64,000 nucleotides of DNA, taken from positions 22,030,241-22,094,240 of the forward strand of contig NC_067285.1 of assembly GCF_020740795.1 (NCBI RefSeq). The letters run 5' to 3'. Positions 14,178 to 64,000 of this stretch are shown here, piece by piece. Under the pieces are notes generated by a model. It did not search any database. It worked only from the letters and a program-made list of their open reading frames with translations, and had not been told where the DNA came from. The translations under genes and the position numbers were made by a program. Source of the DNA: Apus apus. Its lineage: Eukaryota; Chordata; Aves; Apodiformes; Apodidae. Each line of letters begins with the position of its first letter. Positions within the stretch are counted from its first letter, which is position 1.

Positions 14178-15046
14178 ACATGCTGATGATACCAAGCTGC
14201 GTGGAGTAGCTGACACCCTAGAGGGAAGGGATGCCATCCAGAATGACCTTGACAGGCTGGAGAGGTGGGCTATTGCCAACCTCATGAAGTTCAACAAGGT
14301 CAAGTGCAGGGTCCTGCACCTGGTTCAGCAAATCCCCAGCCATAAATACAGGCTGGGGGGGGTGGGGTGCAGTGGAGCAGTCCTGAGGAAAAGGAATTTG
14401 GGAGGGTAGTAGATGAGAAGCATGACATGGGCTGCCAGTGTGTGCTGGAGCCCAGAGGGCCAACTGCATCCTAGGCTGCATAAAAGAAGTGTGGCCCAGC
14501 AGGGTAAGGGAGGTGGTTCTGCCCCTCTGCTCTTGTAACACCCCACCTGGAATACTGTGTACAGCTCTGGAACCCTTGGCACAGGAAATGCATGGACCTG
14601 TTGGAGAGGGTCCAGAGAAGGGCCACCAAGATGATCCAAGGGCTGGAGCACCTCTGCTATCAATACAGGCTGAGCGAGTGGGGGCTGAATAGCCTGGAGA
14701 AGAGAAGGCTCTGCTGAGACTTTATAGCAGCCTTCCAGTACTTGAAAGGGGCTACAGGAAAGCTGGGGAGGGGCTTCTCACTAGAGAGGGCAGTGATAGG
14801 ACAAGGGGTAATGGTTTTAAACTGAAAGAGTATAGGCTTAGGTTAGATATTAGGAATTAATTCTTCACCATGGGGGCAGTAAGGTGCTGGGATAGATTGC
14901 TTAGCAAGGTTGTGGATGCCTGCTTTCTAGACGTGTCCAAGGCCAGGTTGGATGAGGCTTTGTGCAGCCTGCTCTAGTGTGAGGTGTCCCTGCTTGTAGC
15001 AGGGAGGTTGGAACCTGATGATCTATTAGATGCCTTCCAAAGTTAA
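14178..15046 (+). mobile_element. CR1 LINE fragment, 3' part of ORF2 plus 3' UTR, sense to VCL
   Basis: Translation in shifting frames gives CR1 reverse-transcriptase C-terminal text: [19 protein letters not shown], then [19 protein letters not shown], then NRILGCIK-like, [12 protein letters not shown] and SLEKRRL-like segments. The late consensus words for the tail (GGTTGGAACC, GATGATCT) follow. It is broken by frameshifts and stops, so dead. GC content is well above the surrounding intron. The hallmark 8-bp tail repeats are not seen at the end. Confidence 0.88.
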
Positions 15047-17328
15047 ACACTTTCTGAACTCTTTCTAAAAAAAGAGCTGAGTGAAATAGCTTGAAATGGC
15101 CAAGAATTGGATTTACTTGATATGGTAAATAAAGACAGAACATGGGCTGCAATAAAATACTGTGGCTGACAAAAATGAAGGTAAACTAAGTCCTGGTTTG
15201 CTTCTCCTGCTGACAGAGCTCCTTCCCACAAGATTTCCTTGTAGTTTGGCTCCAATGACTCGTTTCACAAAGGGAAAAATGAACCATTGTGAAGTAGTTA
15301 TTGAGCCCTTGCCACCTTTGAACCCACTGAGACAAACTGCCTCTGAACTTGGTTTGAGATAAAGAACCTGCTTTCTAGGCCTTCAATGGGCAAGTCTTTT
15401 GGGGATGGATGAACTCTGTGAAAGGTAGAGGATCTGTAATTGGATACCATCAACTTCAGTCATCATTTTCCTTGCATTGCCATGTCTAAGACCCCTCGGT
15501 ATGTAACCTGAAATAAAAGTTATGTCACAAACATCTCATTCTCTTTGTCCATGCTGTATTTTTTAGTATGGACTGACGTCTATATCATCAGTGGCAGTTT
15601 GATTTGTCAAGCAAAACTCATATTCTGGCTTATTTCTTGGGAGAAACGTGGGGGTCCGCTAGTGTTACAGCCAAGGCTGTATTTCTTCACTGGATGATGA
15701 TGCAGAAATATTTTTAGGCTCCTTGCTAAATTGACAGATGTTTTAAATTAGCTTTTGGAACACTGCAAGAACGAATTCTTCTAAGGTTGTCTTCCTTTTT
15801 AACTGGGGATATCAATAAGCTGTAAGGAAAATTTCACTTCCAGCATTTTGCAAATTGTCAAATTGGCTTTGTCAATATAGACATTCAGAAAGATCTTGTT
15901 TTAAAAAACAAACAGAAATAAAATCACTCCTAAACAACACTTTTTGGACTCTAGTCCTAAATATTTGTGTTTTTATATAATACATACAGTTCATACTCTG
16001 AAAGCTGTAGAGGTTAAGAGAACTATGTATTACTGGGTGTTTGTGGTGGTGTTGTTTAAACAGACTTGTAGAGAATTAGAGAAGCTGAAGCTGTTTCTCC
16101 TTCTCTCTGAACAGCTGCTTTTTGCTATACCCAGTAGGATAACAAGATGGGAAAGGGGCCTTGTGGGTGCTCATGTCATGTCTTCGGCAGTAGAAGCAGA
16201 CATGATAAAAAAAACCCCAAACTGGTAATAAGGAAAAATCCCAGCCTGATCAGAAAGCGTTCCTCTTGCTTTTCCATGGAGAAAATATTCCCCAGCAGGA
16301 AGCTTAAAACATACCCTGCTTCTACTAGTCAGTGGTGGAGTGCATGAGGCCTACAAGCAAGGTTAAAAGCCAAAAGCAGAAGGAAATGTATCTCCCCTTG
16401 GTTCTTCTAGCTACGTTTGTGGAAGATTTTGAGTGGCCGTATAAGCTCTGACTTTGTGTCTCCTGTTTCCTTTACACTTCTATACTGGCCTGCCATTTGT
16501 GCCTGGTAGCCAGGAGGAAACAGAATTACTTACTGTATTTGGCTGATTTGCCTTTAATCTCCCAAAGAGCATGGAAATGCATATGGATGGATAGAAGTTT
16601 TAATTATAAAACTGTCTTAGTAAATTTTACTTGAGAGCTTCCATTACTCTGTGCCGCTCTAGGCGGGTACAGTGTTCAAGAAGTTATGTTCTCTTCACTG
16701 TGTTAACCCCTGCAGTTTCTTTGGAACAAGGAATAATGATCACTTCAGTATTACTTCAAAGTATAAGCTGCTATTCCATGGGAACTGTTGCTTCCATGTT
16801 AGGGGAAGATTATCTGCCTTGGGTTTCAAATATTCTTACCTCTTAAGAATCCTGGTTTGACGTATACTGGTAGATATAAGTAAAATACAGGTTTCCTAGA
16901 TGCTTTTTCTGTATTAAGATGAAGCTTGAAAAGCCTTCTGCCTGAAATAGGAAATGTGTAGTTATTACATCTTAAAGAAAAAAAAACCCTTAATTCCCTT
17001 AGTATTGAAGTGTGCAGAAGGTAGAATTGGATAAATCTCTACTTTGTGTTATACTGCAGTGTGTCCAAAAATGGTTTAGGTCATGTAAAAATCAGTCTGA
17101 AGATACTGGATCTTATTAAAACAAGAAGAAAGAAACAAAACAAAACAAAGCAAAATGCCCATCACCACAAGGCTAAAAGGGAGTGAGCATGGCTGCTAGG
17201 GATCCTACAATGGACATAAGAGACAGAAACCTATCATAAAATTGAAGACCTTTAATCTCCTCTCTGCTCTGAACCTTCTGTATTTAGAAATATCTATGTG
17301 GCTACCTCTGAGTCTAGTGCTAATAGAT

Positions 17329-17349
17329 GGGGGGGGGGGGGGGGCGGGG
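17329..17349. repeat. Poly-G run
   Basis: Sixteen consecutive G (17329-17344), then CGGGG, in intron 1. Near the end of the intron; may be an expandable homopolymer. Confidence 0.9.
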
Positions 17350-18155
17350 AGGAAGCTAGGCTGTGTTTGAACCAAAATACTAGGGCCAATGTACTTTAGT
17401 AAGCACCACAATAGGGAGGCACAGTTTTTGGCAAGCAGCATAAATTTGCAAGGAACTTGTGCTTCTGGAAGGCTGTACTGCATTAGAATTGGCAAGTGCT
17501 GTGCGTACTGGCACACTATGACTCCTGTCTAAAACTAGCAAGTCTTTAAATATCAGATGATGGGCTTTTCAGGGCTATCTTGTCTAGCTTGAGCAGGCCT
17601 GGCAGCTCTTAACACAAACTAGTGTTTGGGTTCAAGACCTTCTGCTTTGTGATGTCTTTCTGAATAGCTTATTCAGCTGGAAAATACAGTGAACAAAAGA
17701 GCTGGAAATATTTTGTCAAGTTGGTGATCTCACAGTTCAGAGGGCCAGCTACCAATTATAAAGACTTCTATTGTATAACACAAGAGCTAGTGTATAGAAA
17801 ACTCCAGATCTTACTCTGTCTTCTTCTTTATTAGCTTCTGCATAATTATTTTTGCCTAAAGGATGGGGTGATCGTGGGGTTTATTCTCAGTAATTAACTA
17901 TATTTTTCTAATAGGCTAGGTAGAATAGGAAAATGGTAATTTTTTTCCACTTTGAATTTGTTTTCTGGCCTGTGGGAATTAGGAGGGAGGGAAGCTTACA
18001 GCATTCACAATGATTAAGTTTTTTACAATTAAGTGCAGCAAACAAATAGTATTGTCTCTATGGAGAGCTGTAAAAGGGACAAGTGTCCCCCCTCAGTTAA
18101 TTTAGCAAAGATGTTGGCAGGAAACAATATTAAGACTTATAAAACACTAGTTTAA

Positions 18156-55437
<37,282 letters not shown>

Positions 55438-57825
55438 ACACTTGCCACCTAAGTATTGTTTTCTGTAACATAAAAAGCCTTTTTTTGGAAACAGAAGCGA
55501 TATAGTAACAGCAAAAGGTGCTGTATACATGATCTGAAGATTAGCTTATGCTAATACCCCATTATAAGGGTATGAATCATAAGAGAAAGCTTTTCAAATG
55601 TCTTTGGAATGCATTTGATATGAAACAGCTCAAAATTGCTTCCAACAGCAGACAGTTCTTACTTTTTTTTTTGCTTTTGAAGGTTATCCTCATGCATTCT
55701 GTCCTTCCAGAAGCACATTGCATTTATGCACTGTATATTCCAGTAGTTTCCATGTGATGATACAAAACATGGATGTCACTTTAAGCTTGTGTTGAGAGTC
55801 TAGGACACTATTGGTTACTGGGCAGTTTTTTAGAGACAATCATTCATACAGACATTAATCTTAACAGGATTTTAGCTGGCTGTTCTTAAACGATGTGAAG
55901 ATGATGCAAGGTTTGGGGTTTTTAATTAAAAAGGGGGGTGTGCAGCAGAAAAGTTGTGAACTGTAAGGATTAAAATTCCATGTTTGCAATGGTATTTTTT
56001 TGCTTTTGATTTTTGTCTGGCAACAGTACTTTAGTAAAAACTGGAGCTCTCGCTGTCACCCTCCTGTCATCCTATAGGTGGGCATTCTGAAACTCTTGTA
56101 CTGTACTGAAATGCTTTGCAGTGGCTGTTAGTGGCACACTGTTGACAGCTTGAGCCTTATGGCTGGAGACCTTCAATTGTGGAACTCTTTGCTTTTTGCT
56201 CAGTTCAGTAATGTATTGAGCTGAAAAGTCTTGGTTCTCTTTAGCTGCGTGTCCAGTACCAGAAAATGCCACATGCTGGCTCTTTCCTTTTGAAAACCAA
56301 ATGAGCACAGGCAGTTAGTCTCTTTTTTTTTCTTTTTAAATCTTCCCTCCATCTAATGTTATTCCAGCCACTCTAAGTGGAAACTAAAGGGTAAAGATAT
56401 TAAATGAAGAAAATCCCTTTTGCTTTGCTACCCTTGTTTCCAACAGTGGATAAACTTTTTGAAACCCAAGCACTGTAGGGACATGTAGGTAATCTGATGG
56501 CTACCAGCAAACAGTGGTTCCTGATGCTAAACATCCTACGATATTTTTACTGTTGTTGGCGTTTGGAGGCTCAAAATCTTAAAGTTGAATATTGAATTTA
56601 ACAAAGTCTTGTTGTATCTTCAAAAAACAAAACACAAACACAATAAGAAAAAAACCTCACAAAATCCCTCTCCTCTCCTAGTAGAATAGACTTGGGATGC
56701 TTTTACTCTTCCATAATTGAACATGCCTCTCTCTCTCGTTGGCATTTGACAGAAAGGAGAATTACTGTTTTAGAATAAGTCTGTACAGTTGCAAGGTACA
56801 CTTGCAGACGTCTGCCCCTACCAGCACTGACTTCACGATGCCCTCTTAATTTGCTGAAAATTGTTGCATGAGCAAACCATCTTTAACAGAGGTGCCCTCT
56901 TGGAAAAATTTTTCAGTCTTAACAGCTTGAAGGAAGAGACACAACATAGTCCATTGTCCTTTACCTGTCTGCAACAGTGACTGTACACCTGGACTTAGTC
57001 CCCCAACCTCCCTCTTCATTGCACTGTTGTCTAAAAAGGGAAGTTAAACTGATTGTAATACATCTGCCTCAAACTGATCTTAGCAAAGGAAAGCATGTGG
57101 TTGTCTTTAATTCACTCCTTGTGTCTGGTTATTATGACCTACGTGGTACTTAGGATCTTTTCTTAGTATTCTCTTCCTGTAATTACCTGCAACAGGAAGA
57201 GGAAGGAAGGGGTGCCGGAGCCTTAACTTGAATGTCTCGCATTTGGTTGGTGTATACCAGATCTTTAACATAATTGTAATGTAGTAATTTCTATTTAATA
57301 GTAAATAACACTGAATAGGTAGGGGTTATTTGTAAGGGATTTTCTAAATAGTCTTCCTCTATTACTTTCCAATGCTTCTCACATTTCCTCCTTCCTCCCT
57401 AAATTCAGGCTTTGAGATTTCTTTTTTTAGCATCACTCTTGAGTTGCTTCACTGATATGCAATATTAATAATGCCTTTAATACATAATTGTTTATGCCAA
57501 AGATCACTTTTTGTTTATTGAGGAATGTCTGCAGGAAAGTTATCAATCGTGGTTGCCTTTGATATTTTTCCAGAATGTTTGCTTTTAAGTTCTTGAACTG
57601 TTTTGTAGAAGCTAAGATACTTGTCCACTTTTTGCAGTTACTGCTTTTTTGAACACTATTGGCCTTCAGACCTGAAATATAGCAAAAATTTTAATAACAC
57701 CATGGATGACACTTGGAAATGTTTTACCACTCTAAAACCTTCTTTATAAACCAAAATGTATTGTATATGTTTTCAACCTTACTTTGGTTCTGTTAAAACA
57801 ATAAAAACGCATTTCTACAAATACC
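55438..57825 (+). other. VCL: VCL 3' UTR
   Basis: About 2.4 kb of AU-rich non-coding sequence without a splice-supported exon. The distal end is set at the AATAAA at 57800-57805 plus a usual cleavage distance. The exact end is inferred. Confidence 0.65.
57800..57805 (+). terminator. VCL: Probable VCL poly(A) signal
   Basis: A canonical AATAAA follows the long uninterrupted 3' UTR. A GT-containing segment (CTTGTGAGTATAAATG) starts about 23 nt later, compatible with a downstream element. No other canonical AATAAA was noticed between the stop codon and here apart from the one overlapping the stop. Confidence 0.6.
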
Positions 57826-59940
57826 AGCTTGTGAGTATAAATGATACTGGAGGAGCAGATGAACACTGAAACAGCAAGAAGAGCAAAAAGCTAAAGCAGT
57901 AGAGATACAGATGTTTCTATGTATTCTGAACAGGAAAAAGGGCCAATTTAAGGAAATGGGAGAAGATGAAAACAAGGTGTTTTTCTTTCATGTCTGTAAA
58001 ACTAGTAATTAAAGAACTTCTGGGAAGCTGCAGACCAGTGGGAGAAAATGGAGTTCTTCCAGAGGCCTGATGGTCATCTGTTCTAGTAGCACTGAATAAG
58101 GTTTGGAAAACTTGAAGTGAGTGCTGCCTGATTCAGTAAGAACTGCTGCTCTGGCTACCACTTAATTAACTGTATTTTACATTGCTAACTTGGGTGCAAG
58201 GGCAATTAACATGGAATCACTGCCCCGTTTCTTTTCACAGTAAGAACCTCTTCAACACTTTCTCTTGAAAAATTTGTCAGCACACAACACTGACTTTGTA
58301 GAACCAACGTTCATTGGTACTGTAGGACTGAACGTAGTCCCTTAGTGCTGGAAGGCATCTGGTATTTAGTAATAATAGGCAAAATTCACATTTCATAGTG
58401 CTCACACAGTTCTGTCCATATCTGAGAGAGAATGAGAACCTGACAGTCACCACTGTCAGCACTCCCAGAGCTGAACACCTAGAGAATGGGAGATCAGAAA
58501 TTGGCAGTACTCATCTCTCAATTACATCCTCCAGTTTCTTAGGCTGTACTACTCATACAGCTGCTGGTGTGATTTGTTTATTTAGCAGGGAGAATATGAA
58601 CACAGTCCCCCCTTCTGCAGTTGAGTTTCCTGTGTTTGGAGAAGTGGCAGGAGCCAGCATAGCCACAGAAAAAGGTATAAGCCTTGCAATAAACACCATT
58701 TCCCTGATGGAAATAACCTGCCAGGTGTGTGTAATTCTTGTTCAATGTGACTTCTGGTGATGGGCTGTGAAGTATGGATGCAAGCTCTTCCAGCTCTTTG
58801 CACATGCTTCCTAGGTGCCCGAGTCACAGAAGGTTGGCAAGGCTTGTTCTGTAACGTGCTGAAAGGAAGTGTTGGTGCTAAAGTTGGCCAGTTGTGAAAA
58901 TACATCATGGTCTGTGTCGGCGATCGTGTCAGTTCTAAAAGGGGATCTTGCAGTGTTTCCAGGCTACTAATGCAGAGAGCAGCTCTACCTACTTAGACTT
59001 CAGCTTGGGACATAGCAGTTAGATCTGTGGGCAAGTCTTCCAGTAAAATTACTGTAACTGAAGGATGTAATTTACTGTAACATGGAGCAGGACTGTGGGA
59101 GGAATAATAATGAATTGATGGATGTTTCTCTAGTTTAAAAAGGTAGATGAAAAGGTTGGTAGCTTTCAATACCCAGTGATGTGTTTACACAAATGCAAGG
59201 CTTTCTTACAGGTGCTGGTTCTTAAAAGTGCTGTTTTATCAATACTAGTATACTGCAATTTCAGAAATTCAAATTGGATGTCTGTGGCCTAGTTTACCCT
59301 AGAAATATTACCAGAATTGCCAGCAGAAAATAGATGCTCATTTCTATTCTTACTGGCATGCTGCCAGGGTTTAGATGGGTTCCCCTTCCTGTTTTTCAGA
59401 CTGGATCACTTTTTTGTCCCAAAACTTAAAATATTGACTGACTTTTGAATGACTGGCTCCTACTCTTCAATCTGAAGCCAAGTTAGCATCTGTTCATCAA
59501 TTTGTAAGTCAAACAGGTTAGACAAATAAAGACTCTTCAATATTCCACCCTTCCTTAATTCTGAACTTCAGTTTCTCAGCCTACTACATGTACTGACCAA
59601 AAGTATGGCTTGAAACCTGACGGGTACCGTGGGGCATGTATCAGATTACAGAGTCAGCATATTTATGCTGCTGTAGAAGGACAAGTTCAGTCAGCTTTGC
59701 ATCATTGCTGTTGTCTTTGCAATGTCACAATCTAAACATTAATTGTCCTCCATTTAAAAATAACAGAATATGAAAGGGAGTTTACCTGACATGCTTTTAA
59801 GTACCCTTTGTAAACTTTAAATAGCTGCTTATACTGATCAAGTTCAGTTAAGACGTAGCAAGTAGTCTTAATTGTCTATCAGATGTCTCCTACCTAAGAG
59901 CATCATTAATAATTTATAATAGCAAACACTTCACCAGAGA
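57826..59940. other. VCL-AP3M1 intergenic spacer
   Basis: About 2.1 kb between two converging 3' ends. Overlapping short open frames at 58398-58908 on both strands show no family resemblance. I see no RNA gene or confident transposable element. Either 3' UTR could extend into it through other poly(A) sites. Confidence 0.6.
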
Positions 59941-59944
59941 CCAT

Positions 59945-60884
59945 GTGTTTGCAGAAGAGTTCCCTTTATTTTGTAAGATTAACGCACACAACCATTAAAT
60001 ACACTTGACACTTCTATTGTGCTATCTATAAAGCTACACTTCAGTATACACATGGCACAAATGTGGTGGCATCCACTTTGAACAAGTGGAGTTTCAAAAT
60101 TAAAGCAACAGTTTCACTTAAAAAATAGATCTTACTCTCTGCAACTGTATTATTAAAAAAAGACAGTGATTATGAGACTGAATGAAAAGTAAGTGGATTA
60201 CTGAAGCAACCATCACCTCCCAGATTTAATGCAGAAAGTTATTTTTATCAGCTTGTCTGCAGATGGCACAAATGAAAGCTGATTAAGGCAAATGCTTCTT
60301 AAGAAAGGCAATTTCTTGTAAACAACAAGGACATTTTTTTTTTCTTCATGAGAAGCTCTTGCAGGAGTGATAGTTGCTATGTCTTTAGACCCCTGTGGGA
60401 CCCCTGTCCCTCACTGCTGTGCTCTACTTAAGGGATTACATGACACTTTGTGGAACGCTAGCTTGCCGCTGGCTGTGAGAATAGCTGAGCTCCCTCTGCA
60501 GGCAGCTTCAGCAGCATCATGTGCCACCCCCAGACTTTTCCAATGGCCAGTCAGGCCTTGGTGATGTGTTTGGCCTCTAGGCTTTGGTATCTGCCTGGCA
60601 GTGTAGTGTTTGTGACATCCTGTGGATCACCTATATCAAACTATTCACAACAATTCAGTAAAAAAAAAAAGTGAATGTGTATTAGAAAAAACGTACCTTA
60701 TTTTAAAGCCATAATAAGAAAATCTAAGCTATGCCTTCATTTTAAGAGTTGCTCTGCACAAATTCTTTGATCCCAAACTAGTCAATGTCTTAATTATTTG
60801 TCACTTAATTAATAGCAACATAAGTCACTAAGCAGTCAAGTTATTTTTTTAAGGGGAATTTTCTCCTGGAAGAGGAGGATCTTC
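59945..60884 (-). other. AP3M1: AP3M1 3' UTR (probable extent)
   Basis: Non-coding sequence after the stop. The end is put just beyond the AATAAA complement at 59965-59970, the first strong poly(A) hexamer noticed in this direction. Longer forms are possible. Confidence 0.5.
59965..59970 (-). terminator. AP3M1: Probable AP3M1 poly(A) signal
   Basis: TTTATT on the + strand is AATAAA on the - strand, about 0.9 kb after the AP3M1 stop codon. Confidence 0.5.
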
Positions 60885-60985
60885 TTATGTCCTGACTTGG
60901 AATTTTCCTGCTTTTGTAATATATTTGACACCTTTAAAAGGCTTGTATTTTTCTCCATACATATCTAGGCGATTCACTTTCAGTC
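60885..60985 (-). CDS. AP3M1: AP3M1 last coding exon with stop
   Basis: 101 nt: two bases, 32 codons (LKVNRLDMYGEKYKPFKGVK...AGKFQVRT) and TAA. The acceptor is CTTTTTCAG on the - strand. This is the conserved C-terminus of AP-3 mu subunits. Confidence 0.95.
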
Positions 60986-63950
60986 CTGAAAAAGACAAAA
61001 ATGAGTATAAAGGTAAAAGCAGAATGCTAGAAATCATGTCAGTCTTGTTTACAAGTCCTGCTTTCTTGAAACATGTTAAAATTTATTGGATTTTCTTTCC
61101 TATCACAAGTTCATCCAGTTCAAAACAGCAAAGGGACCATTCTTAACACCTGATCAGAGGGAGGGCAAAAACTTCTGTTCTACTCAGTGAGCCAACATCC
61201 TCCTTTTAACGAATGAACTATTGAACAACTGAGTCTACCTCCTACAGCTCCTGTACATTGCACTCATTTCCAATCATGTAGATGAGGCAAAGGACAAGTT
61301 TTAGATTTCTTTTCATCTGAAGTCATAATTTCAAGGACCACCAATCCCATTGCTATTAGCTTAGGAATCCCAGTTAACTATTAATAATCTAAAAGTTTTG
61401 GGTTGTTCCCTGCTTTCTCACAGGTCTACTACCTTTAGCATCCAGCCATGGGATCTGCTATGTTTTGCTAGATTTAATCTAGTGGATTGCAAGTTTAAGA
61501 GGAAACTGCAGGATTCTGTTCTTATACAAAGACTAACCATTGTTTATTCAGCAAAGTAGTCTAGGAAGCAAAAGGACCACAGCCTGGTACTTAGCTAGAG
61601 AAGTACTACATGCACTATCACAGATTCTCTTCTACAGTCTTTACTCATTCTCCTTCCATGCAGGTGTCAGTCTTTGCTTTGTTAGGGTCTTAATCCTGCA
61701 AAGTTGGCTTACAGAAGCACTTTACACATGGATCTCAGCTTTTACAGACTAAGCCCTTGTTTGCTTTAAGTTTACTTTTGCACTTGCCCTACAGACTTCT
61801 GATTTTACTTGCAAATTATTTTGAAGATGAAAAAGTAACCAGCTCAAGAAAGAAATAATAAGGGCATTCTTTAAAATTAATGGTGTTTTTTGACCACTAG
61901 AAAGGGCTAAAGCAAATCAAGAGCAGCATGCTAAATTATCATCCATCACTCTTCACTAGAAGGATAAATTTGCATGTTTAACGCACAAATCAACAAAGAA
62001 AATTCCCTTCTTCTGTACACTTCTCACAGTCCTTGAGCGAAACAATTGGGAATTGACAAGGGTATCTTCCAGCAAGGGTAATTGTCAGGTTTGGCTAAAC
62101 GAGACTTTCCCTTTTTGGACCAAGCCAACTTCAGATCACTATTTCCAATTAAAAGGTGAACAGTTTCTCACTTTGTTTCCTACTGCTACTCTTGCTGTCA
62201 GTACCAATTTCACACAACACCCACACACTCACCTGAAATTGCAAGCTGTTGTATCTTAAACTGGATGTTCAAACTTGGATTCTCCTCTGGCTTGGGGGCT
62301 CCAGACTGCAGGTTCACTATGCCTTTCAGGTTTGGTAGCTTTTGAGGGGTGATTTTGCCAACATCCCATGTTAACACCTTTGTCAGGAAATAGAAAACAG
62401 TAGCAGTAGCTTTCTAGGAAACCAGCTATGAGGTTAAGTTCATGTCAAGCTTTTAGTTTGCAGGCTGGCTACAGAAAGTAGCCTGGTAGCCTTGAGAATT
62501 ATCCCACCAGCTGGAAGATGGCAGGTAGCATGGTTAGGGCTCCTACAAGTACAGTGACTTTTCCTTCCGGACATTTTGTTTGTCCTGTCAGTGTTAGTAG
62601 TTTTGAGCACCTACTATTCAGTTTCTTTAGTAATGGTGATTGTTCCTGTTGTCACATTGGGTCAGCTAGATCCATGAAGCAAGGATAGTAAGCAACACAT
62701 AGTTCATAGGAACTTAACTATAAGAAGAGGAGCAGGGTACTTGGCAAAAAGAGATGTTTAAGATCGCCTAACTTTCCTGAGGCTCACTTGTTTCTCATTG
62801 ATTCTTACACCTTAAATAAGATACATGGAACCAAACTGGCCCTTTACTTGTCCTCAAGAAGTTTTTTTCCTCTTATCACAAACTTAAAATTGCTGATAAA
62901 TGCAGTTACAATCCAACTAGTTATTCCAGTTCTTTATAAAAAACACAGTATAATTCTGCAGAGAGGGAAGGAGACTTCAAACTGTTTTATTGGTGTTTTC
63001 CTTTTTAAAAGATCTGATCTTTTTGAAACTAAATGTTACTTGGAGAGCTCCCACTTAAAATGCAAATCAAATGCTGACTGGGATATTCCGAGGGCAGCAG
63101 AAAGCTCAGAGCAGGGTGTTAGAGCCAGCTGAATGAATTGGCTCAGACTGCACTTGAGCAAAACAGTTCCTGGGTACTAAAAAGCATCAGCAGCTTTAGG
63201 TCTCAAACCACAACTAAGAGGTAAGAATGCAGGACTCCCAAGATAGTTTTTCAGACCTTTTGCCTTCCTTCCTGTGTGTCTAGAGGCAGATCTTCTAGAA
63301 GAGTTGTTAGCTTGTTTTTTGTTATTGTGGTTTTTTTTTGTTTTTTTGTTTTTCCTCATCTGCTCCCTGTGTTTCTGGCTACCTATTTTCATATATACTG
63401 CATTTTCTCCAGATAGATATATTTTAAAGAGCATAGATTCCAACACACACCATAGCTGAAATGAACAGCATAATACTGCTGCATCCACTAGAGTTATATA
63501 TTAGGGCTGTCAAGGAGCAGAGGGAGAGGGGAAGGGAAAGGAGAATAATAAAACCAGGAATCATTACTGGTGTGTATCTAACTTTGAATAAGTAAATGTT
63601 GAAGAGATGGTTTTTAATTATAACATATGCCAAAGGGAAAGCTTTCTGCAAAGGATGGAACACTGCTCCAGTGTTCTGCAATATGTATTACTTGTTCTAA
63701 TGTTGTCTTAGATATTGAAATAAATTAAAACTGAAGACTTACCTTAGTAACTGGGTCAAATGTGTAGCTGCCTTGTGTAGAGGTGAGGTTCATATTAAGT
63801 ACAGCCTTTGGCATGTGAACTGTCATGACAACTCCTTCTACTGTTTTCCCCATATTCTGTTTCGGCCCAATGGTAACATCAAATCTTCCTGAAGAACTGT
63901 TTTCCTTAAAACTGATCACATGTTTCACATATACAGGAATGGCTACCAAG
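60885..63950 (-). CDS. AP3M1: AP-3 complex subunit mu-1, last three coding exons (5' partial)
   Basis: The medium subunit of the AP-3 adaptor, which sorts cargo from endosomes to lysosomes and lysosome-related organelles. Its C-terminal mu-homology domain recognises tyrosine-based (YxxPhi) signals. Three exons join in frame on the - strand: 63950-63743, 62377-62233 and 60985-60885. They encode about the last 150 residues (268-418 if the length is 418 as in mammals), from LVAIPVYVKH through TVHMPKAVLNMNL and VLTWDVGKITPQKLP to GKFQVRT and the stop. All borders are GT-AG. The N-terminal longin-like part and the start codon lie beyond the window. The close paralog AP3M2 is possible, but the tail-to-tail position next to VCL favours AP3M1. 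Confidence 0.93.
60986..62232 (-). other. AP3M1: AP3M1 last intron
   Basis: 1247 nt, GT-AG on the - strand. No other feature was recognised. Confidence 0.85.
62233..62377 (-). CDS. AP3M1: AP3M1 penultimate exon
   Basis: 145 nt, 48 codons plus one base (VLTWDVGKITPQKLPNLKG...FKIQQLAIS). It is not in any long open frame but is clear from family resemblance. The acceptor is GACAAAG; the donor is CAG|GTGAGT. Confidence 0.95.
62378..63742 (-). other. AP3M1: AP3M1 penultimate intron
   Basis: 1365 nt, GT-AG on the - strand. It contains a T-rich stretch on the + strand (63332-63353). No gene or clear transposable element is seen. Confidence 0.85.
63743..63950 (-). CDS. AP3M1: AP3M1 antepenultimate exon (mu-homology domain)
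   Basis: 208 nt: one base completing a codon, then 69 codons (LVAIPVYVKHVISFKENSSS...SYTFDPVTK). The acceptor, read on the - strand, is CTTTTCAG; the donor is AAG|GTAAGT. It lies in the beta-sandwich mu-homology domain. The remaining 50 nt of the window beyond it are intron. Confidence 0.95.
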
Positions 63951-64000
63951 CTGAAAAGAGAAGACAGGAGCTGAATGCATCCTGGCTACTTCTCTGCTTG

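Noticed and set aside
14218..14692. Overlapping frames of about 80-110 codons on both strands
   Set aside because: All lie inside the CR1 fragment at 14178-15046; the sense frames are broken reverse-transcriptase remains.
58398..58908. Overlapping open frames of 108-120 codons between VCL and AP3M1
   Set aside because: No recognisable domain, both strands open at once, and no splice or poly(A) context that favours one.

Overview
The window is a stretch of vertebrate, almost certainly avian, chromosome. It has AT-rich, CpG-poor introns, GT-AG split genes and several CR1 LINE fragments, the dominant bird/reptile retroposon. The spliced protein matches vinculin residue for residue over long stretches. 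Nothing prokaryotic, plasmid-like or CRISPR-like is present. I found no new multi-gene system: this is two known housekeeping genes, with unusual splicing and repeat details set out in Part 2.

Layout. Positions 1-18317 lie inside the first intron of VCL; coding exon 1 (residues 1-56) is upstream of the window. From 18318 to 55437 lie 21 VCL coding exons on the + strand, numbered 2-22 by the usual gene model. Their lengths and phases join without a break. Exons 2-18 give exactly 859 codons (residues 57-915). Exon 19 is the 70-codon alternative metavinculin exon. Exons 20-22 give 151 codons plus the stop. With a 56-residue exon 1 this makes 1066 residues for vinculin and 1136 for metavinculin. 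A VCL 3' UTR of about 2.4 kb ends near an AATAAA at 57800. A spacer of about 2.1 kb follows. Then come the last three coding exons of AP3M1 (AP-3 mu-1) on the - strand (63950 to 60885) with its 3' UTR. The two genes are tail to tail, the VCL-AP3M1 order known from mammals.

Repeats. There are four recognisable CR1 fragments: one sense copy in intron 1 and antisense copies in introns 2, 16 and 18. A much older CR1-like fossil is probable in intron 2. A probable LTR-retroelement remnant lies in intron 19, about 175 nt before exon 20. Homopolymer and low-complexity tracts include a 16-base G run and a 40-nt pyrimidine tract that ends in an unused-looking CAG.

Function. Vinculin is a cytoplasmic actin- and talin-binding adaptor of focal adhesions and adherens junctions. 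Metavinculin is its muscle splice form. AP3M1 is the cargo-recognising mu subunit of the AP-3 endosome-to-lysosome adaptor. The genes are neighbours only; no joint function is implied. Exon borders were set by reading frame plus splice dinucleotides and by remembered vinculin and AP-3 mu sequence, not by a search.
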